From positions 18,090-82,089 of the forward strand of contig CAISGR010000235.1 in the NCBI GenBank assembly GCA_903884945.1: 64,000 nt of DNA. Direction: 5' to 3'. The position numbers and the translations under genes are program-made. This document shows, piece by piece, positions 16,659-26,582 of this stretch. The DNA comes from an uncultured bacterium (GTDB taxonomy: Bacteria; Pseudomonadota; Alphaproteobacteria; Sphingomonadales; Sphingomonadaceae). Positions within the stretch are counted from its first letter, which is position 1. Every line of letters begins with the position of its first letter. A model generated the notes under the pieces. That model was not told where the DNA came from, ran no database searches, and saw only the letters and a program-made list of their open reading frames with translations.

Positions 16659-19220
16659 TCAGGAGGCCGCCTTCGCCTTCTTCGCCGGGGCCTTTTTCGC
16701 GGGCGCCTTTTTGGCCGGGGCGGCCTTCTTCTTGGCGGCGGGCTTCTTGCCCTTCTTGGCCGGGGCGGCCGCGGCGCGGGCATCGATCAGCTGGGCCGCC
16801 TCCTCCAGCGTGAGCTGGTCCTTCTCGACTGACTTGGGCAGGGTCGCGTTGGTCTCGCCGTCAGTGACATAGGGGCCGAACCGCCCCTCCATCAGCTTGA
16901 TCTCGGCGTCGGTGCGCGGGTGCTTGCCCAGCACCTTGAGCGGCTCGCGGCTGCCGCGCTGCGGGCGCCCGCCGCCAGCGGCGGCCTCGGCCAGCTTCAC
17001 CACGGCGGCGTTCATCCCCGTCTCGAACACTTCGGCGGTCGAGGTCAGCCGGGCATATTTGCCGTCATGCGCGAGATAGGGGCCGTAGCGGCCGATCGAG
17101 GCAGTGATCGGCGTGCCGCTCTCGGGATGCATGCCGATCGTGCGCGGCAGGCTGAGCAGCTTCAGCGCCCATTCAAGCCCGAAATCCTCGGCCGGCACGT
17201 CCTTGGGGATCGAGGCGCGCTTGGCCTCCTTGCCCTCGCCGAGCTGGACATAGGGGCCGAACCGCCCGCTGCGCTTCGTCACCTCGGCCCCGGTCTCGGG
17301 GTCCTGGCCCATCACCTCGGGGCCGGTATCGCCGGCATCGCCCTCGCTGCCCGGCTGGCCGAAGCGGCGGGTATATTTGCACTCCGGATAGTTGGAGCAG
17401 GCGACGAACGCGCCGAACTTGCCGCCGCGCAGCGCGAGCTGCCCCGCGCCGCAATGGGGGCAGAGCCGCGGATCGCCCCCATCGGCCCTGGCCGGGAAGA
17501 GATAGGGCTCGAGGAACTTGTCGAGCGCCGCCGTCACTTCGGAGGGCTTCTGCTCCATCACCTCGGTCGTGCGCGGCTTGAAATCCTTCCAGAAGGATTC
17601 GAGCACTGCCTGCCATTCGGCCCGCCCGCCCGAGACTTCGTCGAGCTCGTCCTCGAGCCCGGCGGTGAAATCATAGCCGACATATTTCTCGAAATAGCGC
17701 TCGAGGAACGCCGTCACGAGCCGGCCGCTCTCCTCGGCGAAGAAGCGGTTCTTCTCGACGCGCACATAGGCGCGGTCCTTCAGCGTCTTGATGATCGAGG
17801 CATAGGTCGAAGGCCGGCCGATGCCGAGTTCCTCGAGCCGCTTGACCAGCGATGCTTCGGAGAAGCGCGGCGGCGGCTGGGTGAAATGCTGCTCGGCATT
17901 CACGGCCTTCTTGGCCGGCGCATCGCCTTCGCGCAGGCGCGGCAGGCGGCGCGAATCCTCGTCGGCGCTGTCGTCGGTGCCTTCCTCGTACAGGGCGAGA
18001 TACCCGGGGAAGAGCACGACCTGGCCGGTCGCGCGCAGGCCCGTCTGGCCCGAGCCGTCCGTCAGCTCGACGGTGGTGCGCTCCATCCGCGCCGACGCCA
18101 TCTGGCTGGCGAGCGCGCGCTTGAAGATCAGGTCGTACAGGCGGGCATGATCGCCGCCGCCGGCCTTGTCCTTCGAGAAGTCGGTCGGGCGGATCGCCTC
18201 ATGCGCTTCCTGCGCATTCTTGGCCTTGCTCTGGTAGAGGCGCGGCTTGTCCGGCACATAGCCGGCATCATAGCGGTCGGCGATCGCCTTGCGCGCCGCC
18301 GAGATGGCCGAGCTGTCCATCTGGACGCCGTCGGTCCGCATATAGGTGATCGCGCCGTCCTCGTAGAGCCCTTGCGCGATCCGCATCGTATGGTCGGCGG
18401 AGAAGCCGAGCTTGCGCGCGGCTTCCTGCTGCAGCGTCGAGGTAGTGAAGGGCGCCGGCGGGTTGCGCGTGGCCGGCTTGACCTCGACCGTCTGGACGCT
18501 GAAGCGCCCTTCCTCGACTGCCTGCTTGGCGCGGAGCGCCGTGCCTTCCTCGCCGATCGACAGCCGGTCGAGCTTCTTGCCCTCGAAGGTGACGAGCCGC
18601 GCCGTGAAGGGCGTGCCGTCCTGCTCCATCTCGGCGGTGACCGACCAATATTCCTGGGCGCGGAACGCCTCGATCTCGCGCTCGCGGTCGACGATGATGC
18701 GCAGCGCGACCGACTGGACGCGCCCGGCCGATTTGGCGCCGGGCAGCTTGCGCCACAGCACCGGCGAGAGGGTGAAGCCGACGAGATAGTCGAGCGCGCG
18801 CCGCGCGCGATAGGCATCGATCAGGTCGGTATCGAGCTCGCGCGGATGCTTCATCGCCTCGGTCACCGTCGCCTTGGTGATGGCGTTGAAGGTGACGCGC
18901 TCGACTTCCCTGGGCAGCGCCTTGCGCGCGCGCAGCACTTCCTGGACGTGCCAGCTGATCGCCTCGCCTTCGCGATCGGGATCGGTCGCGAGGATCAGGC
19001 GGTCGGCGGTCTTGGCGAGATCGGCGATCGCCTTGAGCTGCTTCGCCTTGTCGGCGTAATTTTCCCATTCCATCGCGAAGCCATGGTCGGGATCGACGGA
19101 GCCGTCCTTGGCCGGCAGGTCGCGGACATGGCCATAGCTGGCGAGGACGCGATAGTCCGAGCCGAGATATTTCTCGATGGTTTTCGCCTTGGCGGGCGAT
19201 TCGACGATGACAAGCTGCAT
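16659..19220 (-). CDS. topA: DNA topoisomerase I (type IA)
   Basis: Relaxes negative supercoils by single-strand passage. 853 residues. The TOPRIM domain starts at once (LVIVESPAKAKTIEKYLG, later ATDPDREGEAISWHV); the catalytic tyrosine is Y293 in GAITYMRTDGVQM. One four-cysteine zinc finger is present (LCPHCGAGQLALRGG to ACSNYPECKYTRRF), followed by repeated topoisomerase C-terminal modules (SGRFGPYVQLGEG, IGRYGPYLAHDGK, EGRFGPYVTDGE). The protein ends in a lysine/alanine-rich tail with repeated PAKK units, which fits DNA binding. dprA lies 156 bases upstream of the topA start, on the same strand. Confidence 0.97.
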   Translation of the reverse strand: MQLVIVESPAKAKTIEKYLGSDYRVLASYGHVRDLPAKDGSVDPDHGFAMEWENYADKAKQLKAIADLAKTADRLILATDPDREGEAISWHVQEVLRARKALPREVERVTFNAITKATVTEAMKHPRELDTDLIDAYRARRALDYLVGFTLSPVLWRKLPGAKSAGRVQSVALRIIVDREREIEAFRAQEYWSVTAEMEQDGTPFTARLVTFEGKKLDRLSIGEEGTALRAKQAVEEGRFSVQTVEVKPATRNPPAPFTTSTLQQEAARKLGFSADHTMRIAQGLYEDGAITYMRTDGVQMDSSAISAARKAIADRYDAGYVPDKPRLYQSKAKNAQEAHEAIRPTDFSKDKAGGGDHARLYDLIFKRALASQMASARMERTTVELTDGSGQTGLRATGQVVLFPGYLALYEEGTDDSADEDSRRLPRLREGDAPAKKAVNAEQHFTQPPPRFSEASLVKRLEELGIGRPSTYASIIKTLKDRAYVRVEKNRFFAEESGRLVTAFLERYFEKYVGYDFTAGLEDELDEVSGGRAEWQAVLESFWKDFKPRTTEVMEQKPSEVTAALDKFLEPYLFPARADGGDPRLCPHCGAGQLALRGGKFGAFVACSNYPECKYTRRFGQPGSEGDAGDTGPEVMGQDPETGAEVTKRSGRFGPYVQLGEGKEAKRASIPKDVPAEDFGLEWALKLLSLPRTIGMHPESGTPITASIGRYGPYLAHDGKYARLTSTAEVFETGMNAAVVKLAEAAAGGGRPQRGSREPLKVLGKHPRTDAEIKLMEGRFGPYVTDGETNATLPKSVEKDQLTLEEAAQLIDARAAAAPAKKGKKPAAKKKAAPAKKAPAKKAPAKKAKAAS

Positions 19221-19376
19221 GGGGTTTTGGCGAGGTCCTTACGTGTACGCGCGAGGATGGAGGTGTCCGACACCCCGCGTCAACGCCCCGCGTTCGACCG
19301 GGGCAATCGGCTTCGGGCGCATCGACCGCTGCTGCCCGCCGTCCATCCTGCGGCGCCGCATCGTTCCTCCGACTGC

Positions 19377-20477
19377 TCAGGCGAGACTGGCGCGCCCGCC
19401 GGCATGCCGCTCCAGCCGGCCGCCCAGCTCGAGTTCGAGCAGCACCATCTGCACGATTGCGGGCGCCAGCCCCGATTGCCGGATCAGCTCGTCGATCGCG
19501 ACCGGCACCGGCCCGAGCAGCGCCGCGACCGCCCGTCGTTCGGCATCGCTCGCATCGTCGGGCGGCGGTCCTGCGAAGTGCGTGCTGCCCGAGCGCACCA
19601 TGCGCGGATCGATCGGGCGAATCAGCTCGAGGATGTCGGTGGCGGATTGCACCAGCGTCGCGCCCTCGCGGATCAGGCCGTTGCAGCCCTGCGCGCGCGG
19701 ATCGAGCGGCGAGCCGGGCACGGCCATCACCTCGCGCCCCATCTCGCCCGCCAGCCGCGCGGTGATCAGCGATCCCGATTTCGGCGCCGCCTCGACCACC
19801 ACCGTGCCCTGGGCGAGCCCGGCGATGATGCGGTTGCGATAGGGGAAATGGCGCGCGCGCGGCTCGGTGCCGGGCGGCTGCTCGGCGATCAGCAGGCCGC
19901 GCGTCGCGACCTCTTCCTGCAGCGCGGCATTTTCGGGCGGGTAGACCACATCGATGCCCCCGGCGATCACGGCGATCGTGCCGCTGTCGAGCGATCCGAC
20001 ATGGGCGGCGGTGTCGACCCCGCGCGCGAGGCCGGAGACGATGGCGACATCCTCGCGGCCGAGCTCGGCGGCAAGCTGCCGGGCGAAGCGGCAGGCGGCG
20101 GCGGAGGCGTTGCGCGCGCCGACCATGGCGATCGCGGGCCGGCGCAGCAGCGCCGGGTCGCCGCGCAGCGTCAGCACCGGCGGGGCATTGTCGATCTCGG
20201 CGAGCAGGAAGGGATAATCGGCGTCGTCGATGAACAGGTGGCGCGCGCCGCGCTTCGCCACCGCCGCCAGCTCGCGCTCGGCCACGGCACTGTCGGCAAG
20301 AACGGGCGGCCGCCCGCCCCCGCGCGCGGCCAGGTCGGGCAGCGCGTCGATCGCCGCGGCGGCATCGCCATAGCGGGCGATCAGCTGGCGATAGGTCACC
20401 GGGCCGATCTGCGGCGTGCGGATCAGCCGCAGGCGGGCGATCGCCGCCGCCCGGTCGCGCACCGGATCGTCACGCAC
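19377..20477 (-). CDS. dprA: DNA-processing protein DprA
   Basis: Loads RecA onto incoming single-stranded DNA during natural transformation. 366 residues: an N-terminal helical domain, then the Rossmann-like core (AMVGARNASAAACRFARQLAAELG, IVSGLARGVDTAAHVGSL, FPYRNRIIAGLAQGTVVVEAAPKSGSLITARLAGEMGREVMAVPG) and a C-terminal winged-helix DML1-like domain. The start is a GTG at 20477 that overlaps the end of plsY by eight bases, so the two are coupled. No other competence gene is in view. Confidence 0.95.
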   Translation of the reverse strand: MRDDPVRDRAAAIARLRLIRTPQIGPVTYRQLIARYGDAAAAIDALPDLAARGGGRPPVLADSAVAERELAAVAKRGARHLFIDDADYPFLLAEIDNAPPVLTLRGDPALLRRPAIAMVGARNASAAACRFARQLAAELGREDVAIVSGLARGVDTAAHVGSLDSGTIAVIAGGIDVVYPPENAALQEEVATRGLLIAEQPPGTEPRARHFPYRNRIIAGLAQGTVVVEAAPKSGSLITARLAGEMGREVMAVPGSPLDPRAQGCNGLIREGATLVQSATDILELIRPIDPRMVRSGSTHFAGPPPDDASDAERRAVAALLGPVPVAIDELIRQSGLAPAIVQMVLLELELGGRLERHAGGRASLA

Positions 20478-21075
20478 TCTTTGCGCCGACCTTCGGCTCG
20501 GTGCCGTTCAGGAGGCGGTCGATATTCTCGCGATGCTTCCACAGCACCAGCAGCGCGAGCGCGAGCAGCGGCAGCACGATGTCGAACGCGGAGAAGAAGG
20601 CGGCGCTGACCGGCGCGCTGACCGCCGCCGCCATGCCCGCCAGCGACGAGATCCGCAGCACCGCGAGCAGCCCGAGCCACACCACCGCATAGACCACCGC
20701 GCACGGCCAGTGCAGCGCCAGCACGATTCCCATCATCGTCGCGACGCCCTTGCCGCCGCGAAACTTCAGCCAGATCGGATAGAGATGGCCGAGAAAGGCC
20801 GCCGCCGCCGCCAGCACGCCATTGCCCGGCCAGAGCGCTTCGGCGATCGCGACCGCCGCGAAGCCCTTGGCCGCGTCGAGCAGCAGCGTCGCCGCCGCCA
20901 GGCCCTTGCGGCCGGTGCGCAGCACATTGGTCGCGCCGATATTGCCCGAGCCGATCTGGCGCAGGTCGCCAGCGCCGAAGACGCGGGTCAGGATCAGCCC
21001 GAACGGAATGGAACCCAGCAGATAGCCGAGGAGCAGTGCCCCTGCCGGAGCGATCCAGAGATATTCGGTCGACAC
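20470..21075 (-). CDS. plsY: acyl-phosphate glycerol-3-phosphate acyltransferase PlsY
   Basis: Inner-membrane enzyme that acylates glycerol 3-phosphate from acyl-phosphate, the first step of phospholipid synthesis. About 201 residues with five hydrophobic helices. The three catalytic loops are visible: GSIPFG, GSGNIGATNVLR and KFRGGKGVATMMG. The frame is open upstream to 21129, but GTG 21075 places the first membrane helix at the N-terminus (STEYLWIAPAGALLLGYLLG) and has a G-rich stretch seven bases upstream. Followed by dprA, divergent from murI. Confidence 0.95.
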   Translation of the reverse strand: MSTEYLWIAPAGALLLGYLLGSIPFGLILTRVFGAGDLRQIGSGNIGATNVLRTGRKGLAAATLLLDAAKGFAAVAIAEALWPGNGVLAAAAAFLGHLYPIWLKFRGGKGVATMMGIVLALHWPCAVVYAVVWLGLLAVLRISSLAGMAAAVSAPVSAAFFSAFDIVLPLLALALLVLWKHRENIDRLLNGTEPKVGAKSA

Positions 21076-21182
21076 GATGGAGCCCCCAAGACGCCGCACC
21101 ATAGCCCGGCGTCGCGGCCGCGCCAACAATCTCGCTCAAGTGGGGGCGTTGTCAAACCCGGCGCCCGCGCTACATCGCGGGG

Positions 21183-21977
21183 GTGAGCGATGCCCGGCCT
21201 GTCCTGTTCTTCGATTCCGGGGTGGGTGGCCTCTCGGTGCTGGCGCCGACGCGCGCGCTGCTGCCCGCCGCGCCCTTCGTCTATGTCGCCGATTCGGCCG
21301 GCTTTCCCTATGGCACGCGCAGCGAGGCCGAGATCGCGGCGCGGGTGCCCGCGCTGCTCGGCCGGCTGGCGGAGCGCTATCGGCCGCGCCTGATCGTGAT
21401 TGCCTGCAACACGGCCTCCACGATCGCGCTCGCCGCGGTGCGCGCGGCGCTCGACCTGCCGGTGGTGGGCACGGTGCCGGCGATCAAGCCGGCGGCCGAG
21501 ACGAGTCGGACGCGCGTGATCGGCGTGCTCGGGACCGATGCGACGGTGCGCCAGCCCTATGTCGACGATCTCGCCGCCCGCTTCGCGAGCGATTGCCTGG
21601 TCCTGCGGCACGGTTCCGCCGAGCTCGTGCAGCTGGCCGAGGCGAAGCTGCGCGGCGAGGATGCGCCGCTCGATCGCTATGCGGCGATCCTGGCCGGCTT
21701 GTTCGGGCAGCCCGGCGGCGAACGCCTCGACGTGATCGTCAATGCCTGCACGCATTTCCCGCTGGTGGAGGAGGAGCTGGCCGCCGCCGCGCCGCATGCG
21801 GTGCGCTTCGTCGACGGATCGGCCGGAATCGCGCGCCGAGTCGCCTTTCTGACCCGGGGGCAGGACTGGCCCGCAACTCCGGGCGGCGGCGTGGCGGTGT
21901 TCACCGGTACCGGCGATCACAGCGCGCTGGCGCCCGCGCTCGCCCGACATGGCCTGGTGCGGATCGAAACGCTGTAG
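21183..21977 (+). CDS. murI: glutamate racemase
   Basis: Makes D-glutamate for peptidoglycan. 264 residues. The N-terminus FFDSGVGGLSVL is diagnostic, and both catalytic cysteines are in place: C75 in IVIACNTAST and C189 in IVNACTHFPLVEEEL. A GTG at 21183 starts the protein VSDARPVLFFDSG. It is the only racemase in view and is divergent from plsY with about 107 bases between. Confidence 0.96.
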   Translation: MSDARPVLFFDSGVGGLSVLAPTRALLPAAPFVYVADSAGFPYGTRSEAEIAARVPALLGRLAERYRPRLIVIACNTASTIALAAVRAALDLPVVGTVPAIKPAAETSRTRVIGVLGTDATVRQPYVDDLAARFASDCLVLRHGSAELVQLAEAKLRGEDAPLDRYAAILAGLFGQPGGERLDVIVNACTHFPLVEEELAAAAPHAVRFVDGSAGIARRVAFLTRGQDWPATPGGGVAVFTGTGDHSALAPALARHGLVRIETL

Positions 21978-21985
21978 TGCAGGCG

Positions 21986-22150
21986 TCAGGCCGGGACCGA
22001 CTGCTCCACGATTTCGGCATAACGACTCGCCAGCTCGACGTGAATCCGCCGCGCGGTGGGATCGTCGGCACGTTCCGCCAGCGCGCGTTCCTGCGCCGCG
22101 CGCTTCGAATAATAGTCCTGTTTTCCGGTGCTTGCTTCGGATTCGGTCAT
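21986..22150 (-). CDS. small conserved hypothetical protein
   Basis: 54 residues starting at ATG 22150 with GGAG eight bases upstream: MTESEASTGKQDYYSKRAAQ, followed by a charged helix rich in Ala, Glu and Arg (ERALAERADDPTARRIHVELASRYAEIVEQ). No membrane segment. The pattern of a short polar protein with YSKRAAQERALAERA is seen as an uncharacterised protein in sphingomonads, but I cannot name a function. It lies between convergent murI and divergent hemA. Confidence 0.6.
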   Translation of the reverse strand: MTESEASTGKQDYYSKRAAQERALAERADDPTARRIHVELASRYAEIVEQSVPA

Positions 22151-22397
22151 GGCAAAAGCTCCATGCATCAAGCGGGAGCGCGTAGCGTCTCTCGGTCCCC
22201 GGCGTGCCTGTCGCAAACGGCCGGCGATGGGCCCTTATAGCATGGCCCGGGCCCGCAGCGCATGATTGAAAGCAAGATTGGCACGGCGCGCCGGCGCGGC
22301 CTATGCGGATATATCCTTAGTCGTAAAATGCTGGAAATCCGGGCTGTCGCGCGCTACTGCGGCGCCCATGGAAGCGGATGGCACGGCGCTGCGCGGA

Positions 22398-23612
22398 GTG
22401 GACTACTCGCGCATTTTCACCCAGGCGATTGACCGCCTGCATGTTGAAGGTCGCTACCGCGTCTTCATCGATATCCTGCGCAACAAGGGAAGCTTCCCGA
22501 ACGCGCGCTGCTTCGCCGGCCATAACGGCCCGAAGCCGATCACCGTCTGGTGTTCCAACGACTATCTCGCCATGGGCCAGCATCCGAACGTGATCGCGGC
22601 GATGGAAGAGGCGCTGCACGATGTGGGCGCCGGCTCGGGCGGCACGCGCAATATCGGCGGCAACACCCATTATCATGTCGATCTCGAGGGCGAGCTCGCC
22701 GACCTGCACGGCAAGGAAGGCGCGCTGCTCTTCACCTCGGGCTATGTCTCGAACGAGGCGACGCTGGCGACGCTGGCCAAGATCCTGCCGGGCTGCATCA
22801 TCTTCTCCGACGAGCTCAACCATGCCTCGATGATCGCGGGCATCCGCAATTCGGGCTGCGAACGGCACGTCTTCCGCCACAATGACCTCGCGCATCTCGA
22901 GGAACTGCTCGCCTCGGTCGATCCGGCCGCGCCGAAGCTGATCGCGTTCGAGAGCGTCTATTCGATGGATGCCGATATCGCCCCGATCGAGGCGATCTGC
23001 GATCTCGCCGACAAGTACAGCGCGCTGACCTATCTCGACGAAGTCCATGCGGTCGGCATGTACGGCGCGCGCGGCGGCGGCATTTCGGAGCGCGACGGCG
23101 TCGCGCACCGGCTGACGATCATCGAGGGCACGCTCGGCAAGGCGTTCGGGGTGATGGGCGGCTATATCACTGCCGACCAGACGATCATCGACGTGATCCG
23201 CTCCTATGCGCCGGGCTTCATCTTCACCACCAGCCTGTCGCCCGTGCTGGTCGCCGGCGCGCTGGCGAGCGTGCGCCACCTCAAGGCGTCGAGCGCCGAG
23301 CGGGACGGCCAGCAGGCGGCCGCGACGATGCTCAAGACGATGATGGCCGAGGCCGGGCTGCCGGTGATGAACTCGACCACGCATATCGTGCCGCTGATGG
23401 TGGGCGATCCGGTCAAGGCCAAGAAGATCAGCGACATCCTGCTCGCCGAATATGGCGTGTATGTGCAGCCGATCAATTACCCGACCGTGCCGCGCGGCAC
23501 CGAGCGCCTGCGCTTCACCCCGGGGCCGGCGCATGACGAGGCGATGATGCGCGATCTCACCAGCGCGCTGGTCGAGATCTGGAGCCGGCTGGAGCTGCGC
23601 AAGGCGGCCTGA
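22398..23612 (+). CDS. hemA: 5-aminolevulinate synthase
   Basis: Condenses glycine and succinyl-CoA to 5-aminolevulinate, the C4 (Shemin) entry to haem that marks alphaproteobacteria. PLP-dependent, fold type I. Motifs: [30 protein letters not shown], the PLP aspartate in [12 protein letters not shown] and the Schiff-base lysine in [14 protein letters not shown]. The frame is open from 22266. I choose GTG 22398 because the protein then begins with DYSRIF, as Rhodobacter enzymes do, and the lysine falls at residue 248 as in that family; ATG 22368 is an alternative. Neither has a clear ribosome site. A rho-independent-like terminator follows at 23684. Confidence 0.93.
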   Translation: MDYSRIFTQAIDRLHVEGRYRVFIDILRNKGSFPNARCFAGHNGPKPITVWCSNDYLAMGQHPNVIAAMEEALHDVGAGSGGTRNIGGNTHYHVDLEGELADLHGKEGALLFTSGYVSNEATLATLAKILPGCIIFSDELNHASMIAGIRNSGCERHVFRHNDLAHLEELLASVDPAAPKLIAFESVYSMDADIAPIEAICDLADKYSALTYLDEVHAVGMYGARGGGISERDGVAHRLTIIEGTLGKAFGVMGGYITADQTIIDVIRSYAPGFIFTTSLSPVLVAGALASVRHLKASSAERDGQQAAATMLKTMMAEAGLPVMNSTTHIVPLMVGDPVKAKKISDILLAEYGVYVQPINYPTVPRGTERLRFTPGPAHDEAMMRDLTSALVEIWSRLELRKAA

Positions 23613-23683
23613 GGCCTGCGCCGCCCCGGCGCCGGGTCGATTCAACATCAGTGAAGCAGCGCTATCGTTGCGCGCGACCGGAG

Positions 23684-23717
23684 TGGCGCGTCCAGCCCGG
23701 ACGCGCTCTTTCTCCTT
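23684..23717 (+). terminator. terminator of hemA
   Basis: GCGCGTCC (23686-23693) pairs perfectly with GGACGCGC (23699-23706) across AGCCC, followed by the pyrimidine tract TCTTTCTCCTT. It is the clearest intrinsic terminator in the window. Confidence 0.8.
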
Positions 23718-23733
23718 GTCACGGAAAACAGCT

Positions 23734-23914
23734 GCCCTGTTATGCCGCCGGGTTTGCCCTGTTATCGCGCTTGTTCGCCCTGTTCCGGAATTAACAGGGC
23801 TGGCTCCAGGCAAGCTTTTGATTCGCTTGTAGAATTTTTAGGCGAATTTCCAACATAACAGGGTGGAATCGCGCGCGAAAAAATAAAGGCGCGATGATCA
23901 GGGCGGAACAGGGC
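23734..23914. repeat. nested CCCTGTT repeats in the hemA-NnrU gap
   Basis: The 327-base gene-free stretch after hemA holds three copies of GCCCTGTT(AT/CC) at 23734, 23756 and 23777 and three in reverse (AACAGGGC 23793, ATAACAGGG 23855, GGAACAGGGC 23905). The middle pair forms a perfect 8-bp stem (23777-23800) with an eight-base loop; the outer pairs nest around it. Similar CCCTGTT-rich blocks occur in sphingomonad intergenic DNA (recollection, not searched). Function unknown. Confidence 0.6.
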
Positions 23915-23939
23915 GGAACGGCGCGAAGCGCAGCGGTCG

Positions 23940-24635
23940 TCAGCCGATCCAGCGCCAGAGGCCGGCCGGCACGCCCGCCAGCGGGATATGGGCCCAGGTC
24001 GCCGCGATCCAGAGCACGAGGCCCCCGGCCCAGTCATGCGGGCGAAATCCGCCGAGGCGCGCGCGGCCCGAGGCGATCGCGGCGAACGGCCAATAGGAGG
24101 TCCTGGCTTCCCAGGCGCGCCAGCGTGCGGGCTGCAGCGCCTCCTTCTTGCGGTCCTGCAGCGCCGCCCCGACCAGCGCGAGCAGGATGATCGCCTTGGC
24201 CAGGATGATGTTGGCGGTGGTCGGGAAGACCAGGATATGCGCCACGCCCCACAGCGCGAAGCTCCACATCATCGGATGGCGCGTGATCGAGAACACCCCG
24301 CGCGCTTCGGCCGGCGGCTCGGTCGCGGGGCCGGGATTGGGCAGGGCGGGATTGCCGATCAGCGAGCCGACCAGCAGGACGCTGGCGGCCAGCATCAGCA
24401 GCGTCGCGATCCCCCACAGCCCTGCGCCCACGTCCCACCATGGCTGCTGCGGCCCGACCGCGCGATAGGCGAAGACGAGCCATCCGAGCGTCACCGCCGC
24501 CACCAGCGAATACAGGCCGAGGAACGGGCCCTCGCCGATCCGCCGGACGATCGGCGCGCGCAATGGGTGCGACAGCAGGAAATGCGTCCCGAGAAACGCG
24601 CCCGCTGCCGCCAGTACCATGCCTGTATCGCTCAC
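23940..24635 (-). CDS. NnrU-family membrane protein
   Basis: 231 residues with six or so hydrophobic helices. The NnrU/isoprenylcysteine-methyltransferase-like core is recognisable: GTHFLLSHPLRAPIVRRIGEGPFLGLYSLVA at the N-terminus and GVFSITRHPMMWSFALWGVAHILVF in the middle, where RHPMMW is the conserved family signature. NnrU was named for a nitrate/nitrite respiration cluster, but no denitrification gene is present here. Starts at GTG 24635. Last gene before the repeat-rich gap; the transporter gene upstream is on the same strand, 38 bases away. Confidence 0.85.
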   Translation of the reverse strand: MSDTGMVLAAAGAFLGTHFLLSHPLRAPIVRRIGEGPFLGLYSLVAAVTLGWLVFAYRAVGPQQPWWDVGAGLWGIATLLMLAASVLLVGSLIGNPALPNPGPATEPPAEARGVFSITRHPMMWSFALWGVAHILVFPTTANIILAKAIILLALVGAALQDRKKEALQPARWRAWEARTSYWPFAAIASGRARLGGFRPHDWAGGLVLWIAATWAHIPLAGVPAGLWRWIG

Positions 24636-24673
24636 CGCGCCCTCCCGGAAAGGTCCGCGGCGAGCCTATCGCA

Positions 24674-26467
24674 TCACGTGACCCCGTGCATCCATTTCTT
24701 GAGCGGCCAGGAGAGCAGCAGCAGGAGCGCCCCGAGGACGATCGCGACTTCGGCGATGGTCGTGAAGGTCCCGGTATAGGTGTCGAGACTGACCTTGAGA
24801 TTGGTCACCTGGCCGCCCACCGTATCGACGCTGGCGAACTGCGCCACGATGCCCGCGACATATTGCGCGACCGAGATCGAGAGGAACCACACGCCCATCA
24901 TCAGCCCGACGACGCGCGCGATCGAGAGCTTGGTGATCATAGACAGCCCGACCGGCGAGATGCACAGTTCCGCGACCGAATGGATCAGGTAGAGGCCGGC
25001 GAGCCACCAGATCCCGACCTTGAAGTCGGGCCCGACAAAGGCCGCGCCCCAGACGAGGAACAGGAAGCCGGCGCCGACGCCCATCAGCGCGAGGCCGAAC
25101 TTGATCGGGATCGACGGTTCGATCCCGCGCCTGGCCAGGGTCGTCCACAGGATGCTCATCAGCGGCGCCAGCGTGACGATGAAGAAGGCGTTGAAGAACT
25201 GGGTCTGCGGCGCGGAGATGCTGAACAGCCCGAACACGCTGAGATCGGTGTTGCGGTCGGCGAACAGCGTCAGCGACGATCCGGCCTGCTCGAACAGCGT
25301 CCAGAACACCACGTTGAAGACGATCAGCACCATGGCCGCGAGCATCATCTGGAACTCGCGCTTGTCGCCGACCACGAAGGACCAGATCAGGATGCCGGGG
25401 ATCGAGACGACGAAGGTGCCGAACAGCAGCTTGCCCATCAGCGACAGCGAGGCGAGATAGCCGACAAAGCCCGAGCCGGGCACCTGCGGCGCCGCGTTCA
25501 TCAGGTTGGTGAAGAGGAAATAGAGCACGGGCACCGCGATCAGCGCGCCGATATAGATCGGGATCGCGCGATCCGGGCCGCTGCGCGCGGGCGGCTCGCC
25601 ATAGCCGGAGAGCTTGCCGCCATCGAACTGGATCAGCGACCAGGACACCAGCATGCCGATCGCGGCGAGGCCGAAGCCGGCCCACCAGCCGACTGTGTCG
25701 GCGAGGATCGGGCAGAGGATCTGCGATCCGAGCGAGCCGAGATTGATGCCCATGTAGAAGATGGTGAAGCCCGAATCCCGGCGTCGGTCGCCCTGGGCGT
25801 ACAGTTCGCCGACCATGGTCGAGATGTTCGGCTTAAAGAAGCCGTTGCCGACCGACACCAGCGAGAGGGCGATCAGCATGATGGTGACGAAGAAGGGGCT
25901 GCGCTCGGCATCGGAGTCGAAGCTGCCCTTGGCGACCGTCCGCGTGGTCGATCCGTCGGGTGCCAGCAGCGAGACGGTGCCGTCGTCATTGCCCCTGATC
26001 TGCAGCTTCTGGCCCTTGTCGACGACGTAGCGGAGCACGTCGCCCTTGGCCTCCTGGACCTGCACCTCGTAGCGCTGGCCGTCGATCATCGCGAAGGGCT
26101 TGGCGGTCTGCCCGCCGAAGCAGAGCGTGAAATAGCCGATCGCCATCATGATCGCGCCGAACTTCACCGAGCGCTTCGAGCCGAGATACTGGTCCGCCAG
26201 ATAGCCGCCGACCAGCGGGGTGAGATAGACCAGTGCGGTGAACCCGCCATACAGGCCGGTCGCGGCGCGATCGCCGAAGATGAAATGCTTGGTGAGGTAG
26301 AGCGTCAGCAGCGCGCGCATGCCGTAATAGCCGAACCGCTCCCACATCTCGGTGGTGAACAGCCGCGCGAGCTGTCGTGGATGGCCGAACCAGGTTTCGC
26401 CGGCAGCCGGGTTGATATGGGTGATATCCGGCTCTCGCGGGGTATCCGCGGTCGGGGTGTCCACCAT
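24674..26467 (-). CDS. proton-dependent peptide transporter (POT/PTR2 family)
   Basis: Imports di- and tripeptides with protons across the inner membrane. 597 residues with about 12 to 14 membrane segments. Family signatures: WERFGYYGMRALLTLYLTKH (the ExxERFxYY motif), GGYLADQYLGSKRSVKFG and FYMGINLGSLGSQILCPILAD (PTR2 pattern). A hydrophilic insert of about 100 residues after the fifth helix (GGQTAKPFAMIDGQRYEVQV to SFDSDAERSP) is longer than in small family members. ATG 26467 is chosen because AGGAG lies nine bases upstream; the frame is open further. Confidence 0.93.
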   Translation of the reverse strand: MVDTPTADTPREPDITHINPAAGETWFGHPRQLARLFTTEMWERFGYYGMRALLTLYLTKHFIFGDRAATGLYGGFTALVYLTPLVGGYLADQYLGSKRSVKFGAIMMAIGYFTLCFGGQTAKPFAMIDGQRYEVQVQEAKGDVLRYVVDKGQKLQIRGNDDGTVSLLAPDGSTTRTVAKGSFDSDAERSPFFVTIMLIALSLVSVGNGFFKPNISTMVGELYAQGDRRRDSGFTIFYMGINLGSLGSQILCPILADTVGWWAGFGLAAIGMLVSWSLIQFDGGKLSGYGEPPARSGPDRAIPIYIGALIAVPVLYFLFTNLMNAAPQVPGSGFVGYLASLSLMGKLLFGTFVVSIPGILIWSFVVGDKREFQMMLAAMVLIVFNVVFWTLFEQAGSSLTLFADRNTDLSVFGLFSISAPQTQFFNAFFIVTLAPLMSILWTTLARRGIEPSIPIKFGLALMGVGAGFLFLVWGAAFVGPDFKVGIWWLAGLYLIHSVAELCISPVGLSMITKLSIARVVGLMMGVWFLSISVAQYVAGIVAQFASVDTVGGQVTNLKVSLDTYTGTFTTIAEVAIVLGALLLLLSWPLKKWMHGVT

Positions 26468-26582
26468 TTTTATTCGCTCCTGAATGACTTCCCGCCGTCG
26501 AATGCGGCGGTGCTGATGGCGGCGGAGACTAGCGGCATCCACCGGGGTGTAAATATGCGCGGCGGCGCCCTAGATGGCGGCC

